Assembly: GCA_021774575.1 (NCBI GenBank)
Contig: JAJFIX010000006.1
Span: 248,001 to 312,000, forward strand
DNA from: Alphaproteobacteria bacterium
Lineage (GTDB): Bacteria; Pseudomonadota; Alphaproteobacteria; UBA6615
Direction: 5' to 3'
Length of the DNA stretch: 64,000 nucleotides
The notes under the pieces are model-generated. The model worked only from the letters and a program-made list of their open reading frames with translations, ran no database searches and was not told the DNA's origin. The position numbers and the translations under genes are program-made. This document shows positions 26,337-35,369 of the stretch, piece after piece. How positions within the stretch are numbered: the stretch's first letter is position 1; every line of letters starts with the position of its first letter.

Positions 26337-27365
26337 CTAGTCGACTGTCCAGCTATGTCCTTTTCGCAATGTGTCGTTCAAGCTTGCCACCTTGCCATCC
26401 GATTGCGCTTCTGCAACCAGGCCAAGTATATGCTCGTCATGGGCCGGGGCAGGGTTGCAATACAGAACACCCATAGCGGTTGGAAATGACGGAGCCCGTA
26501 AACCGGCAAGCAGCATGGCAAGGGTCCGGTTGGTCTCGTTATGGACTAGAATATCGGCTTCGGTGACGCCGTTTTCGCCCAACGTGACAATCTCTAGATC
26601 AAATGAGCCATCGTTTTTCAGGCGTAGTCCCTTGTCATTTTCTTTGCCGTAAAGCAGCGGCTGGCCGTGCTCCACATGGATTTGGGAATCGGCTTTGAGC
26701 GCCTTGTCGGTCAAGCTGTCCCAGACGCCGTCATTATAGACGATACAGTTTTGCAGTATTTCGACAAAGGACGTGCCCTTATGGTCCTTGGCACGGGTCA
26801 GAATACCGGGCATCTGCTTCTGGTTTACATCGGCTGATCGAGCGACGAAACGGGCGCCGGACCCAAGAGCAAACTGGCATGGATTGACCGGGCTATCGGT
26901 CGATCCGGTGGGGGTCGTCGGCGACCGCATGCCGGTTCGGCTGGTCGGTGAATATTGGCCCTTGGTGAGCCCATACACTTCATTGTTGAACAGCAGAAAC
27001 TGTAAATCCACATTCCGTCGCAGCATGTGCAATGTATGATTGCCGCCAATGGACAGTGCATCGCCGTCGCCCGAAACCACCCAAATATCGAGATCGGGAT
27101 TGGCTAGTTTGACGCCGGTTGCGATCGCCGGAGCCCGGCCATGGATGGTGTGAAAACCATAGGTTTCCATGTAATAGGGAAAGCGCGAGGCGCAGCCGAT
27201 ACCGGAAATAAACACCGTGTTTTCCGGCGTCGCGCCGATGTCGGCCAACGTCCGTTGGACGCCCTTGAGAATGGCGTAGTCGCCGCAGCCGGGACACCAG
27301 CGAACCTCTTGGTCACTGGCAAAATCCTTGGCAGTCAGTTTTTCGGGCGGTGTCTGAACGTTCAT
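26337..27365 (-). CDS. korB: 2-oxoacid:ferredoxin oxidoreductase beta subunit
   Basis: With the alpha subunit it decarboxylates a 2-oxoacid (probably 2-oxoglutarate) to the acyl-CoA while reducing ferredoxin. The 342-residue product from ATG 27365 has VRWCPGCGDYAILKGVQ, the TPP-binding GDGDALSIGGNH, and FNNEVYGLTKGQYSPTS. GGGGAG precedes the start; an upstream in-frame start at 27464 would extend into korA. The gap to korA is one base. The 2-oxoglutarate preference is inferred from family size and arrangement (about 340-residue beta subunit, gamma-alpha fusion). Confidence 0.93.
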   Translation of the reverse strand: MNVQTPPEKLTAKDFASDQEVRWCPGCGDYAILKGVQRTLADIGATPENTVFISGIGCASRFPYYMETYGFHTIHGRAPAIATGVKLANPDLDIWVVSGDGDALSIGGNHTLHMLRRNVDLQFLLFNNEVYGLTKGQYSPTSRTGMRSPTTPTGSTDSPVNPCQFALGSGARFVARSADVNQKQMPGILTRAKDHKGTSFVEILQNCIVYNDGVWDSLTDKALKADSQIHVEHGQPLLYGKENDKGLRLKNDGSFDLEIVTLGENGVTEADILVHNETNRTLAMLLAGLRAPSFPTAMGVLYCNPAPAHDEHILGLVAEAQSDGKVASLNDTLRKGHSWTVD

Positions 27366-27366
27366 C

Positions 27367-29238
27367 CTATTTGCTCCCCGGAAGATCGCGGATGGCGTTA
27401 ACGATTTCATCGATCTTAAACGGCTTGCCGTTAACTTTGTTGAGTCCCTTGGCCGGTATGACATATTGGCTACGCAGCAAAGTCAAAAGCTGGCCGGTAT
27501 TCATCTCGGGCACCAGAACATGTTCATAGGACCCGAGCAGTTCACCAAGGTTGCGCGGCAGTGGCCAGATATAATTTAGGTGGATATGAGAAACATCAAG
27601 GCCCTCACTGCGTAAATCATATACCGCGCGGCTGATCGGCCCAAAGGTAGAGCCCCAGCCAACGACGGCGATCTTGCCGCCCTCGGTTCCCTGATCGACC
27701 TTTTGCTCGGGAATATCGTTGGCGATACCGGCAATTTTCTGATGGCGTAAATCGGTCATCAGTTGGTGATTGTCCGGATCATAAGAGATCGTACCCTGTG
27801 GATTGCGTTCAATGCCGCCGATCCGGTGGGTCAAATTCGGTGTACCGGGTTTTACCCAGGGCCGAGCTAAGGTCGTATCGTCGCGTCCAAATGGCAGAAA
27901 CCCTTCCGGGTCGGTCCGAAACTCAACCGGAAAAGGCTCATATTTATCGAAGTCGGGAATGAGCCATGGCTCCGACGCATTCGCGATATAGCCGTCGGAT
28001 AGCAAAATCACCGGGGTCATATATTTTGTTGCAATGCGCACTGCCTCGATCGTCATGTCGAAGCCGTCGGTTGGCGAACTGATTGACAGCACTGGCAAAG
28101 GCGCATCGGCGTTGCGGCCGAAAACCGCCAGATATAGATCCGATTGCTCGGTCTTGGTCGGCAGGCCGGTCGATGGCCCGGCGCGCTGGGTGTTGACGAT
28201 AACCAGCGGCAATTCTGTGCCGATGGCCAAACCGATGGCCTCGCCTTTTAACGCGATACCCGGACCCGACGACGAGGTTACGCCGAGCGAGCCCGCATAA
28301 GAAACGCCAATGGCTGCACAGGCGGCGGCGATTTCATCCTCGGCCTGGAAGGTGACAATATTATGGTCCTTCATACCGGCCAAAGTGTGCAAAATCGCCG
28401 AGGCAGGGGTAATCGGATAGGAGCAAAAGAGCATCTGCAATCCGGCCAATTCGGCGCCGGCAGCGAGCCCCCAGGCAATGGTCTCGGTGCCGGTGACGGT
28501 CCGATAGACGCCCGGTTCGATTTTGGCGACGCCGATATCGACAATACCGACTTCGGCGGGCATTTCCGCCGTTTCGCCAAAGGCGTGTCCGGCATCTAGC
28601 GCGGCAATATTTGCGCCAGCAATATCCGCCCGCTTGGCAAATTTAGCATTCAGCCAGTCGGTCGTTGCTTTGCGTTTGCGCCCATACATCCAATAGACAA
28701 GGCCAAGGGCCCACATGTTTTTGGAGCGTAGCGCTTCTTTCTGCGAGAGCCCATGCTCTTTCACCGCTTCGAGAGTCAGCCGTGACATATCAATTTTTAC
28801 CACCCGGTAATGATCATCGAGATCACTGCCTTCGAGCGGGTTGGCCTCATAGCCGGCTTTTTGCAGATTACGGTCGGTAAAAGCGCCGACGTCGAGAATA
28901 AGCACGCCGTGGGGCTTTAGATCTTCGATATTGGTTTTCAGCGCGGCTGGGTTCATCACCACCAGCACATCGACGAGGTCGCCGGCGGTCATGATGTTGC
29001 GGGCGCCGAAATTTATCTGGAAGGCCGAAACACCGAAAGTCGTGCCGGCGGGCGCCCTGATTTCTGCCGGAAAATCAGGGAAAGTCGTCAGATCCTGACC
29101 GGCAAGTGCGGTTGCGAGAGTGAACTGGCTACCGGTGAGCTGCATACCGTCGCCGGAATCCCCGGCAAATCGAACAACGGCGGAATCGGATTCGCGATGG
29201 TCTGCGGGGGTTTCTTCCGCCGCAGCGACATTAGCCAT
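27367..29238 (-). CDS. korA: 2-oxoacid:ferredoxin oxidoreductase, fused gamma-alpha subunit
   Basis: The 623-residue product starts at ATG 29238, preceded by GGGAGAGG; the open frame runs to 29364. Residues ~20-190 are the gamma domain (VVRFAGDSGDGMQLTGSQF, FGVSAFQINFGARNI, LVVMNPAALKTNI). The alpha part has FCSYPITPASAILHTLAGM, AEDEIAAACAAIGVSYAG and TSSSGPGIALKGEAIGLA. Such gamma-alpha fusions pair with the beta subunit encoded just downstream. It gives the cell a ferredoxin-linked route alongside or in place of a 2-oxoacid dehydrogenase complex. Confidence 0.94.
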   Translation of the reverse strand: MANVAAAEETPADHRESDSAVVRFAGDSGDGMQLTGSQFTLATALAGQDLTTFPDFPAEIRAPAGTTFGVSAFQINFGARNIMTAGDLVDVLVVMNPAALKTNIEDLKPHGVLILDVGAFTDRNLQKAGYEANPLEGSDLDDHYRVVKIDMSRLTLEAVKEHGLSQKEALRSKNMWALGLVYWMYGRKRKATTDWLNAKFAKRADIAGANIAALDAGHAFGETAEMPAEVGIVDIGVAKIEPGVYRTVTGTETIAWGLAAGAELAGLQMLFCSYPITPASAILHTLAGMKDHNIVTFQAEDEIAAACAAIGVSYAGSLGVTSSSGPGIALKGEAIGLAIGTELPLVIVNTQRAGPSTGLPTKTEQSDLYLAVFGRNADAPLPVLSISSPTDGFDMTIEAVRIATKYMTPVILLSDGYIANASEPWLIPDFDKYEPFPVEFRTDPEGFLPFGRDDTTLARPWVKPGTPNLTHRIGGIERNPQGTISYDPDNHQLMTDLRHQKIAGIANDIPEQKVDQGTEGGKIAVVGWGSTFGPISRAVYDLRSEGLDVSHIHLNYIWPLPRNLGELLGSYEHVLVPEMNTGQLLTLLRSQYVIPAKGLNKVNGKPFKIDEIVNAIRDLPGSK

Positions 29239-29396
29239 TAGGCCTCTCCCTTGCTCAAACAATGGGTGCGCTTCACGCGTTCTTGCGCCCAGATAATAAG
29301 TTAGTTCGGCGGCGTCGCCGAAGAAAATTCGCCTTCGTCTAAGCCTGTTAGGCGTCGACGTCAATCAGCGATTAGTCATGATCGTTTGAGTGTCCA

Positions 29397-30698
29397 TCAG
29401 TCCAGACTGGCAAGCATCTCTGCGATAGTAGCAAATTTGCACCTTGGCGCGCCTTCCGGCGCGGCGGCAATTTCGGCAGCGTCGATCTTTTTCCAGTCAT
29501 CGAACGAGACGGCGCGAACGTTGCGCTCGGCCAAAAGGGCCGCTAGACCGTCGCGGCCCGGCAAGTCCGATGGCGTAATTTCGGCAATGATGCGTTTGGC
29601 GACATGATCGCCATCATGTTTATTCGTGCCGATGGTGCCGGTCGGCCCGCGTTTTATCCAGCCTGCAACATAGAGATTGTCTTCGACATGGCCGTCATCA
29701 TTGGTAATCACCCCGGCCCATTCATCGACCGGCAAATCATCCATCGGCGCTCCGCGATAGCCGACGGCGGGCAATACTAGACCGCATTCAATATCATAAG
29801 TCTCGCCGGTGCCGACGGCCCGGCCGTCTTCGACTTTCGTGCGCTCTAAACGCAGTCCCTCGACCCGGTCGCCGCCGAGAATTTCGACGGGATTGGAATA
29901 AAATGAAAAATGCACGCGTTTGGGCTTGGTGCCATCGTCCAAGCCGACGAAACTTTTCATGCTTTCAAGATTGCGCTCGCGAACCCGCAGGTCGCGGTCG
30001 GAAAACTCGCCGGTGACTTCATCGGGTAACTGGCCCGGATCGATGACCGGGGCGGCGATTTCCAGCTCGCCCATTTCGCGCAATTCGACATTGGTGAATT
30101 TGGCCTCGATGGGCCCGCGCCGGCCAAACATGTAGACGTCCGTCAGCGGCGAGGCATGGATGGCTGCGCCAGCATGGGCTGCTAAATCCGTCGCCGCCAT
30201 CTCCGCCGGGGTTTTGACCAGGACCCGGGCGATATCAATGGCGACATTGCCGTTGCCGATGACCGCGACAGCCCCGGTGTTGAGGTCAGGGTTAAGTTCG
30301 GTAAAATCGGGATGAGCATTATACCAGCCGACAAAGGCAGCGGCGCCAAAGACGCCAATTTTATCTTCGCCGGGAATGCCCAGAGGCCGATCGAGGGGCG
30401 AGCCGATTGTTAGGACGACCGCATCATACATGGTTTTTAGCTCGGCCACGGAAACGTCGCGTCCCATTTCGACATTGCCGAAATAGGCAAACTGCGGCCG
30501 TTCGGCGGTCTTGGTATAGGCGCGCGTGACATTTTTTGTCTTGGCGTGATCTGGCGCAACCCCGCCACGAATGAGCCCAAAGGGCGTCGGCAAGCGCTCG
30601 ATAATATCAACGCGGCAATCTTCGACGTTTTTCATTAAGGCGTCGGCGGTATAAAAGCCGCTCGGACCTGATCCAACGATAGCGACATTAAGGGTCAT
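29397..30698 (-). CDS. FprA-like ferredoxin--NADP reductase (adrenodoxin reductase family)
   Basis: This 433-residue flavoprotein transfers electrons between NADPH and ferredoxin. It has the FAD fingerprint VAIVGSGPSGFYTADAL, PTPFGLIRGGVAPDH, the NADP fold VAVIGNGNVAIDIARVL, and the C-terminal VAGWIKRGPTGTIGTNKHDG typical of adrenodoxin reductase/FprA. It lies upstream of korA on the same strand with a 158-bp gap, which fits a shared ferredoxin pool. Direction of electron flow cannot be told. Confidence 0.93.
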   Translation of the reverse strand: MTLNVAIVGSGPSGFYTADALMKNVEDCRVDIIERLPTPFGLIRGGVAPDHAKTKNVTRAYTKTAERPQFAYFGNVEMGRDVSVAELKTMYDAVVLTIGSPLDRPLGIPGEDKIGVFGAAAFVGWYNAHPDFTELNPDLNTGAVAVIGNGNVAIDIARVLVKTPAEMAATDLAAHAGAAIHASPLTDVYMFGRRGPIEAKFTNVELREMGELEIAAPVIDPGQLPDEVTGEFSDRDLRVRERNLESMKSFVGLDDGTKPKRVHFSFYSNPVEILGGDRVEGLRLERTKVEDGRAVGTGETYDIECGLVLPAVGYRGAPMDDLPVDEWAGVITNDDGHVEDNLYVAGWIKRGPTGTIGTNKHDGDHVAKRIIAEITPSDLPGRDGLAALLAERNVRAVSFDDWKKIDAAEIAAAPEGAPRCKFATIAEMLASLD

Positions 30699-30819
30699 GA
30701 AATAAAACCGCGTGTGGTGGGAAATGGTCGTAGGGGTGGCAGTAAAGTCATATTGACGAAGGTTGGCAAGGCCAACATTACCGTTTCCAGAACTATTTTG
30801 AAATTAAGTGGGGTTGACC

Positions 30820-31116
30820 CTAATTAAGGCGCGTCGCCGACGAAAATTCGAGCAAATGGACGGCCGATTTAATCTCTCCGGGGAGAGACGCCTGAGCGAC
30901 CCGGACCGAATGCAGGGTTCCATCCAGATTATGGGCCCAAAAATCGAGAAATCGATTGAGGTAGGGAAAATCCGGGGCGCGGTCCAGATATTGCCAGACA
31001 AAACTTTGCAACAAGGCGGGGTGATCGGGGAAATGATAGAGAATTTCCGCCGTCGTCAGGCGCCGATGGTTCAGAGCGAGATGTGTTGTCGCCGGTTGCG
31101 ATATATTTTTAATCAT
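30820..31116 (-). CDS. usg: Usg-family protein
   Basis: The 98-residue product (from ATG 31116; ATG 31125 is also possible) has the Usg core RRLTTAEILYHFPDHPALLQ, then FVWQYLDRAPDFPYLNRFLDFW and LDGTLHSVRVA. Usg is a short alphaproteobacterial family named from the tryptophan gene region of Caulobacter; its function is unknown. No trp genes are nearby here. It is divergent from groES. Confidence 0.9.
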   Translation of the reverse strand: MIKNISQPATTHLALNHRRLTTAEILYHFPDHPALLQSFVWQYLDRAPDFPYLNRFLDFWAHNLDGTLHSVRVAQASLPGEIKSAVHLLEFSSATRLN

Positions 31117-31186
31117 TGATCCCATAGGTAAATGATGCGGCCATTTGCAGCACTTGGCAAGAAAAACCTTTAAAAACAATAATTTA

Positions 31187-31210
31187 GCAGCATTCCACTG
31201 AGAGTGCTGC
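31187..31210. promoter_or_regulatory. CIRCE-like inverted repeat (imperfect)
   Basis: GCAGCATTC (31187-31195), a 6-base spacer and GAGTGCTGC (31202-31210) pair at 8 of 9 positions. The right arm shares GAGTGCT with the true CIRCE 110 bp downstream, but the spacer is 6 and not 9. It lies in the usg-groES divergent gap. It could be a decayed or variant HrcA site, or chance. Confidence 0.3.
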
Positions 31211-31264
31211 CGACGAGGCCGGCACCGGGGGCGGGATATCGCCGGGCATTATTTTTGACGCCAT

Positions 31265-31294
31265 CTTGACAGGACTCTCTAGGACACTTAAGTC
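31265..31294 (+). promoter_or_regulatory. Candidate groESL promoter
   Basis: CTTGACA (31265-31271) is a strong -35 for sigma-70 and also fits the CTTG of RpoH promoters. A CTTAAGT element begins about 18 bp after the CTTG at 31287. It lies immediately upstream of the CIRCE operator, so HrcA binding would sit at the transcription start. Confidence 0.45.
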
Positions 31295-31295
31295 C

Positions 31296-31322
31296 CTGGC
31301 ACTCGATAGCCGAGAGTGCTAA
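31296..31322. promoter_or_regulatory. CIRCE operator of groESL (HrcA binding site)
   Basis: CTGGCACTC, nine bases (GATAGCCGA), then GAGTGCTAA. The consensus is TTAGCACTC-N9-GAGTGCTAA: the right arm is perfect and the left has two deviations. The site lies 70 bp before groES, the standard place for repression by HrcA, released on heat shock. Confidence 0.92.
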
Positions 31323-31392
31323 CGGACCGCCGCTATATAGCGGCTGACCAGCCTCGAAGGCTCAAAAACCAAGAACAAATGGAGATTAGCAG

Positions 31393-31707
31393 ATGAATTT
31401 TCGCCCGTTGCACGATCGGGTCGTTGTTCGGCGCCTCGATAGTGAAGAGCGCACCGCCGGCGGCATTATCATTCCTGATTCGGCCCAAGAAAAGCCGAGC
31501 GAAGGGGAAGTGGTCGCAGTTGGGGCCGGTGCCCGCGACGAAGACGGCAAGCTTGTTGAGCTGGACGTATTGGCCGGCGACCGTGTGCTGTTTGGCAAAT
31601 GGTCTGGAACCGAAGCCACCATCGATGGCGAAGAGCTCCTGATCATGAAGGAGTCGGACATCATGGGAATTATTGAGATCAAAAAGAGAGCCAAGAAGGC
31701 CGCCTAA
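31393..31707 (+). CDS. groES: Co-chaperonin GroES
   Basis: GroES is the heptameric lid of the GroEL chamber. The 104-residue product matches throughout: [43 protein letters not shown] (mobile loop), [12 protein letters not shown] and [17 protein letters not shown] precedes the ATG. It forms an operon with groEL (36-bp gap) under the CIRCE operator. Confidence 0.98.
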   Translation: MNFRPLHDRVVVRRLDSEERTAGGIIIPDSAQEKPSEGEVVAVGAGARDEDGKLVELDVLAGDRVLFGKWSGTEATIDGEELLIMKESDIMGIIEIKKRAKKAA

Positions 31708-31728
31708 AGATTTTAGGCCCGCCTCTAA

Positions 31729-33384
<1,656 letters not shown>

Positions 33385-33412
33385 TCGCTTCGGTCAAACA
33401 CAGTCGTTCAAT

Positions 33413-33453
33413 AAAAAGGGCCGCGCCTCCGATATCGGGGGCGCGGCCTTTTT
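33413..33453 (+). terminator. Rho-independent terminator after groEL
   Basis: GGCCGCGCC (33419-33427) pairs with GGCGCGGCC (33440-33448); the stem extends inward to a GATATC loop. Five A's precede and five T's follow the stem. It lies about 30 bp after the groEL stop. Confidence 0.93.
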
Positions 33454-33522
33454 GTATGCTGATCGCGTGATTGCGATGGGACTATAATTATCGGGTTTCG
33501 CGCAAGCTAGGTCCTAACTCCT

Positions 33523-33586
33523 ACCGAAACCGTGTCCTGGCCCAAATTCAAATTCGCCAGGTATTTTGGGCCAGGACGGAGTCGGT
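33523..33586. repeat. Long inverted repeat between groEL and the first secreted-protein gene
   Basis: TCCTGGCCCAAA (33535-33546) and TTTGGGCCAGGA (33565-33576) form a perfect 12-bp inverted repeat with an 18-nt loop, and ACCGA/TCGGT (33523-33527, 33582-33586) can extend it. No T-run follows on either strand. It may act as a factor-independent hairpin for the minus-strand gene or be a REP-like element. Confidence 0.6.
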
Positions 33587-33601
33587 TCTATTCAGGCTTA
33601 G

Positions 33602-34093
33602 CTAGCGTGGATCCCCGCAAAGTCTTGCAATCCTGGCACACGCGACCTCAATGCGGCCGCGCTCGTTGTTCTCTCTCGCAACCTGAGCCAGATAATACCC
33701 TGAGAGCTCCTGTTGCGCCGTCTGCTCCCTACTATTTTGCTGTATGGCGGCAATGACATTAGCCCGGCACTTTTGCGCTTGGGTCCAAGATGTTCGATAC
33801 TGGAAATCGGGGTGAACTGGCCCGCCACAACTAGTCCAGATATATAGAGTAGGCACAGGGTCGCCAGGCTGATGATAAATAGGTCCGTTTGCAAAGCGAT
33901 CAACCCTTCCCGCGCTGCGCCCCGTATCGGGTACATACTCAACGTCCAGGTCGGTACCGTTGTTCCCCCTGCTCTGCGCATAGGCGTCGCTGCTATGCGT
34001 CGCCAGCAGGATGCCGGAAGTAGCGAGCACGAGCGCCAGTGTCATAAGGGCGGGGATGATGGCCAAGGTGATTTTTCTGAAAGATAAATACAT
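33602..34093 (-). CDS. Small secreted protein of unknown function, paralogue A
   Basis: The 163-residue product has a signal peptide with hydrophobic core LAIIPALMTLALVLATSGILLA, then THSSDAYAQ as the probable cleavage region. The mature part has four Cys (TSCGG, KCRAN, VACARI, RLCGD) and an Arg/Gln/Asn-rich helix-like middle. I recognise no family. It is related to the product of 34546-35088: the N-termini share the TSG/ATHSSDA-YAQ pattern and the C-termini a VAC-(x6/7)-C-DPR/DRR pattern. GGGAG precedes ATG 34093. Confidence 0.75.
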   Translation of the reverse strand: MYLSFRKITLAIIPALMTLALVLATSGILLATHSSDAYAQSRGNNGTDLDVEYVPDTGRSAGRVDRFANGPIYHQPGDPVPTLYIWTSCGGPVHPDFQYRTSWTQAQKCRANVIAAIQQNSREQTAQQELSGYYLAQVARENNERGRIEVACARIARLCGDPR

Positions 34094-34545
34094 TAAGAAC
34101 TCCCAATACTTACTGTGTTTAACGATATAACCGAAATCGACCGGCTTTGTTCGTCATGTCGTTTGACAAGAAAAGAGGTGGGTGAACGCCATTTCGTAAA
34201 CCCTCCAGACTTTCACTAAACTGTAACGATATTAGGCATATGGTCAAGCAATGTTTAATCATACGGAATAATTACATCTACTTACAGTAATTAGAAGTAA
34301 AATACGGTTTTTGATATATTTTTTACTATAAACCCAGTGTTTGGGTAGGCCCTGCCTGCTGGACATCGGATTGGCCACGATGTGGCCTCAAAATTTAGAG
34401 TAGTCGTGTGACCAAAATGCCAGTGTCGATGGCGCCGTGGTGGCCGGCAAGCTGCTCCAGGATTCGTATACGGCAACCGCATCCCGACCCAAGGCCAATA
34501 ACGTCGGGTGCCCTCGGGTCAGGACTGGATCGGCTCCATCTGGAT
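34094..34545. other. Intergenic gap between the two secreted-protein genes
   Basis: Apart from the groEL remnant, no gene is seen. The part 34200-34400 is AT-rich. The stretch just upstream of paralogue A (ATCGACCGG near 34137) resembles the stretch upstream of paralogue B (ATCGACCGG near 35168), which suggests the promoter/leader regions were duplicated too. Confidence 0.5.
34413..34460 (+). pseudogene. Remnant of groEL 3' region
   Basis: These 48 bp read [16 protein letters not shown]. groEL has [16 protein letters not shown] at about 33110-33158, and 35 consecutive bases are identical (34423-34457 versus 33119-33153). It lies between the two secreted-protein genes, on the groEL strand, with no further clear groEL match on either side. 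It best fits a scar of a tandem duplication that included the end of groEL. Confidence 0.8.
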
Positions 34546-35088
34546 CTATCGGCGGTCACAAGCGGCTCTACCGGTAACGCAGGCAATCTCGCTGGCGGCC
34601 CGTCCAGCCGCGTCATGTGCACTGGAGATCGAGCGTTCTCTATTAATACGCGCTTCGTCCTCTCGTGCGCGCCTCTGGCGCGAGCGCTCGCCGGCTCTGT
34701 ACATGTCTAGAGTTTCTTGGCACTGTGAAAGGGTCATCCGTACGGGCCCCATGCCGGGAACGCCCATGTTGCAGGCGCCTGTGCGATTGGGGCCGGTCAG
34801 GGTGCCTCCACGAGTTGGGGCGTAATGCTCGCCTTGGTAAATAAACCCCGGTAGACCATAAAAGTCATCCGTATAGCGATCATGAGCCCCTGAGGTGATC
34901 CCAGGGCCTCTTTGCTCCGGAACATCCCGACTATGATCACTATTGGTACCCCCCCCGTTGTCGCGGGTCTGGGCATTGGCGTCGCTACTATGTGTTACCA
35001 GCATGGTGCCGGATGCGGTGAGCATTAGTGCCAGTGCGATAAAGGATGGAGCAGGAATGGAGGCGACTTTTTTGAATGAACTGTGCAT
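34546..35088 (-). CDS. Small secreted protein of unknown function, paralogue B
   Basis: The 180-residue product starts at ATG 35088, with GGAG seven bases upstream; an upstream in-frame start at 35121 lacks such a site. The signal peptide core is FIALALMLTASGTMLVTHSS with cleavage near DANAQ. The mature protein is Gly/Arg/Asp-rich, with a charged helix (SRQRRAREDEARINRERS) and four Cys. It is related to paralogue A at both ends. No known domain was recognised. It is divergent from the metzincin-serine protease gene with a 280-bp gap. Confidence 0.75.
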   Translation of the reverse strand: MHSSFKKVASIPAPSFIALALMLTASGTMLVTHSSDANAQTRDNGGGTNSDHSRDVPEQRGPGITSGAHDRYTDDFYGLPGFIYQGEHYAPTRGGTLTGPNRTGACNMGVPGMGPVRMTLSQCQETLDMYRAGERSRQRRAREDEARINRERSISSAHDAAGRAASEIACVTGRAACDRR

Positions 35089-35369
35089 TACGAACTCCAA
35101 ATAAATACTGTCTAAATTCACTATCTAACAAATCTATAATTTAACTCTAATTCAATATCTAATAAGAATCGACCGGGTTTTCCTCGGTCGTCCCGATTGA
35201 TCGGAAAGACTGCAGGCAACACCTCTCGCAATATCTCTGTTGGCTAAGTTTGGTAGCTAAATTCGCTGCAGTAGCGCTACCAATCGCTCTCATCTAATAT
35301 GCCATCCTTGCGCAGCGCTCCGACGGATGGGGCGGCGGGCAGACTGAATTGGGTGGAGGCCGCAGCTAG

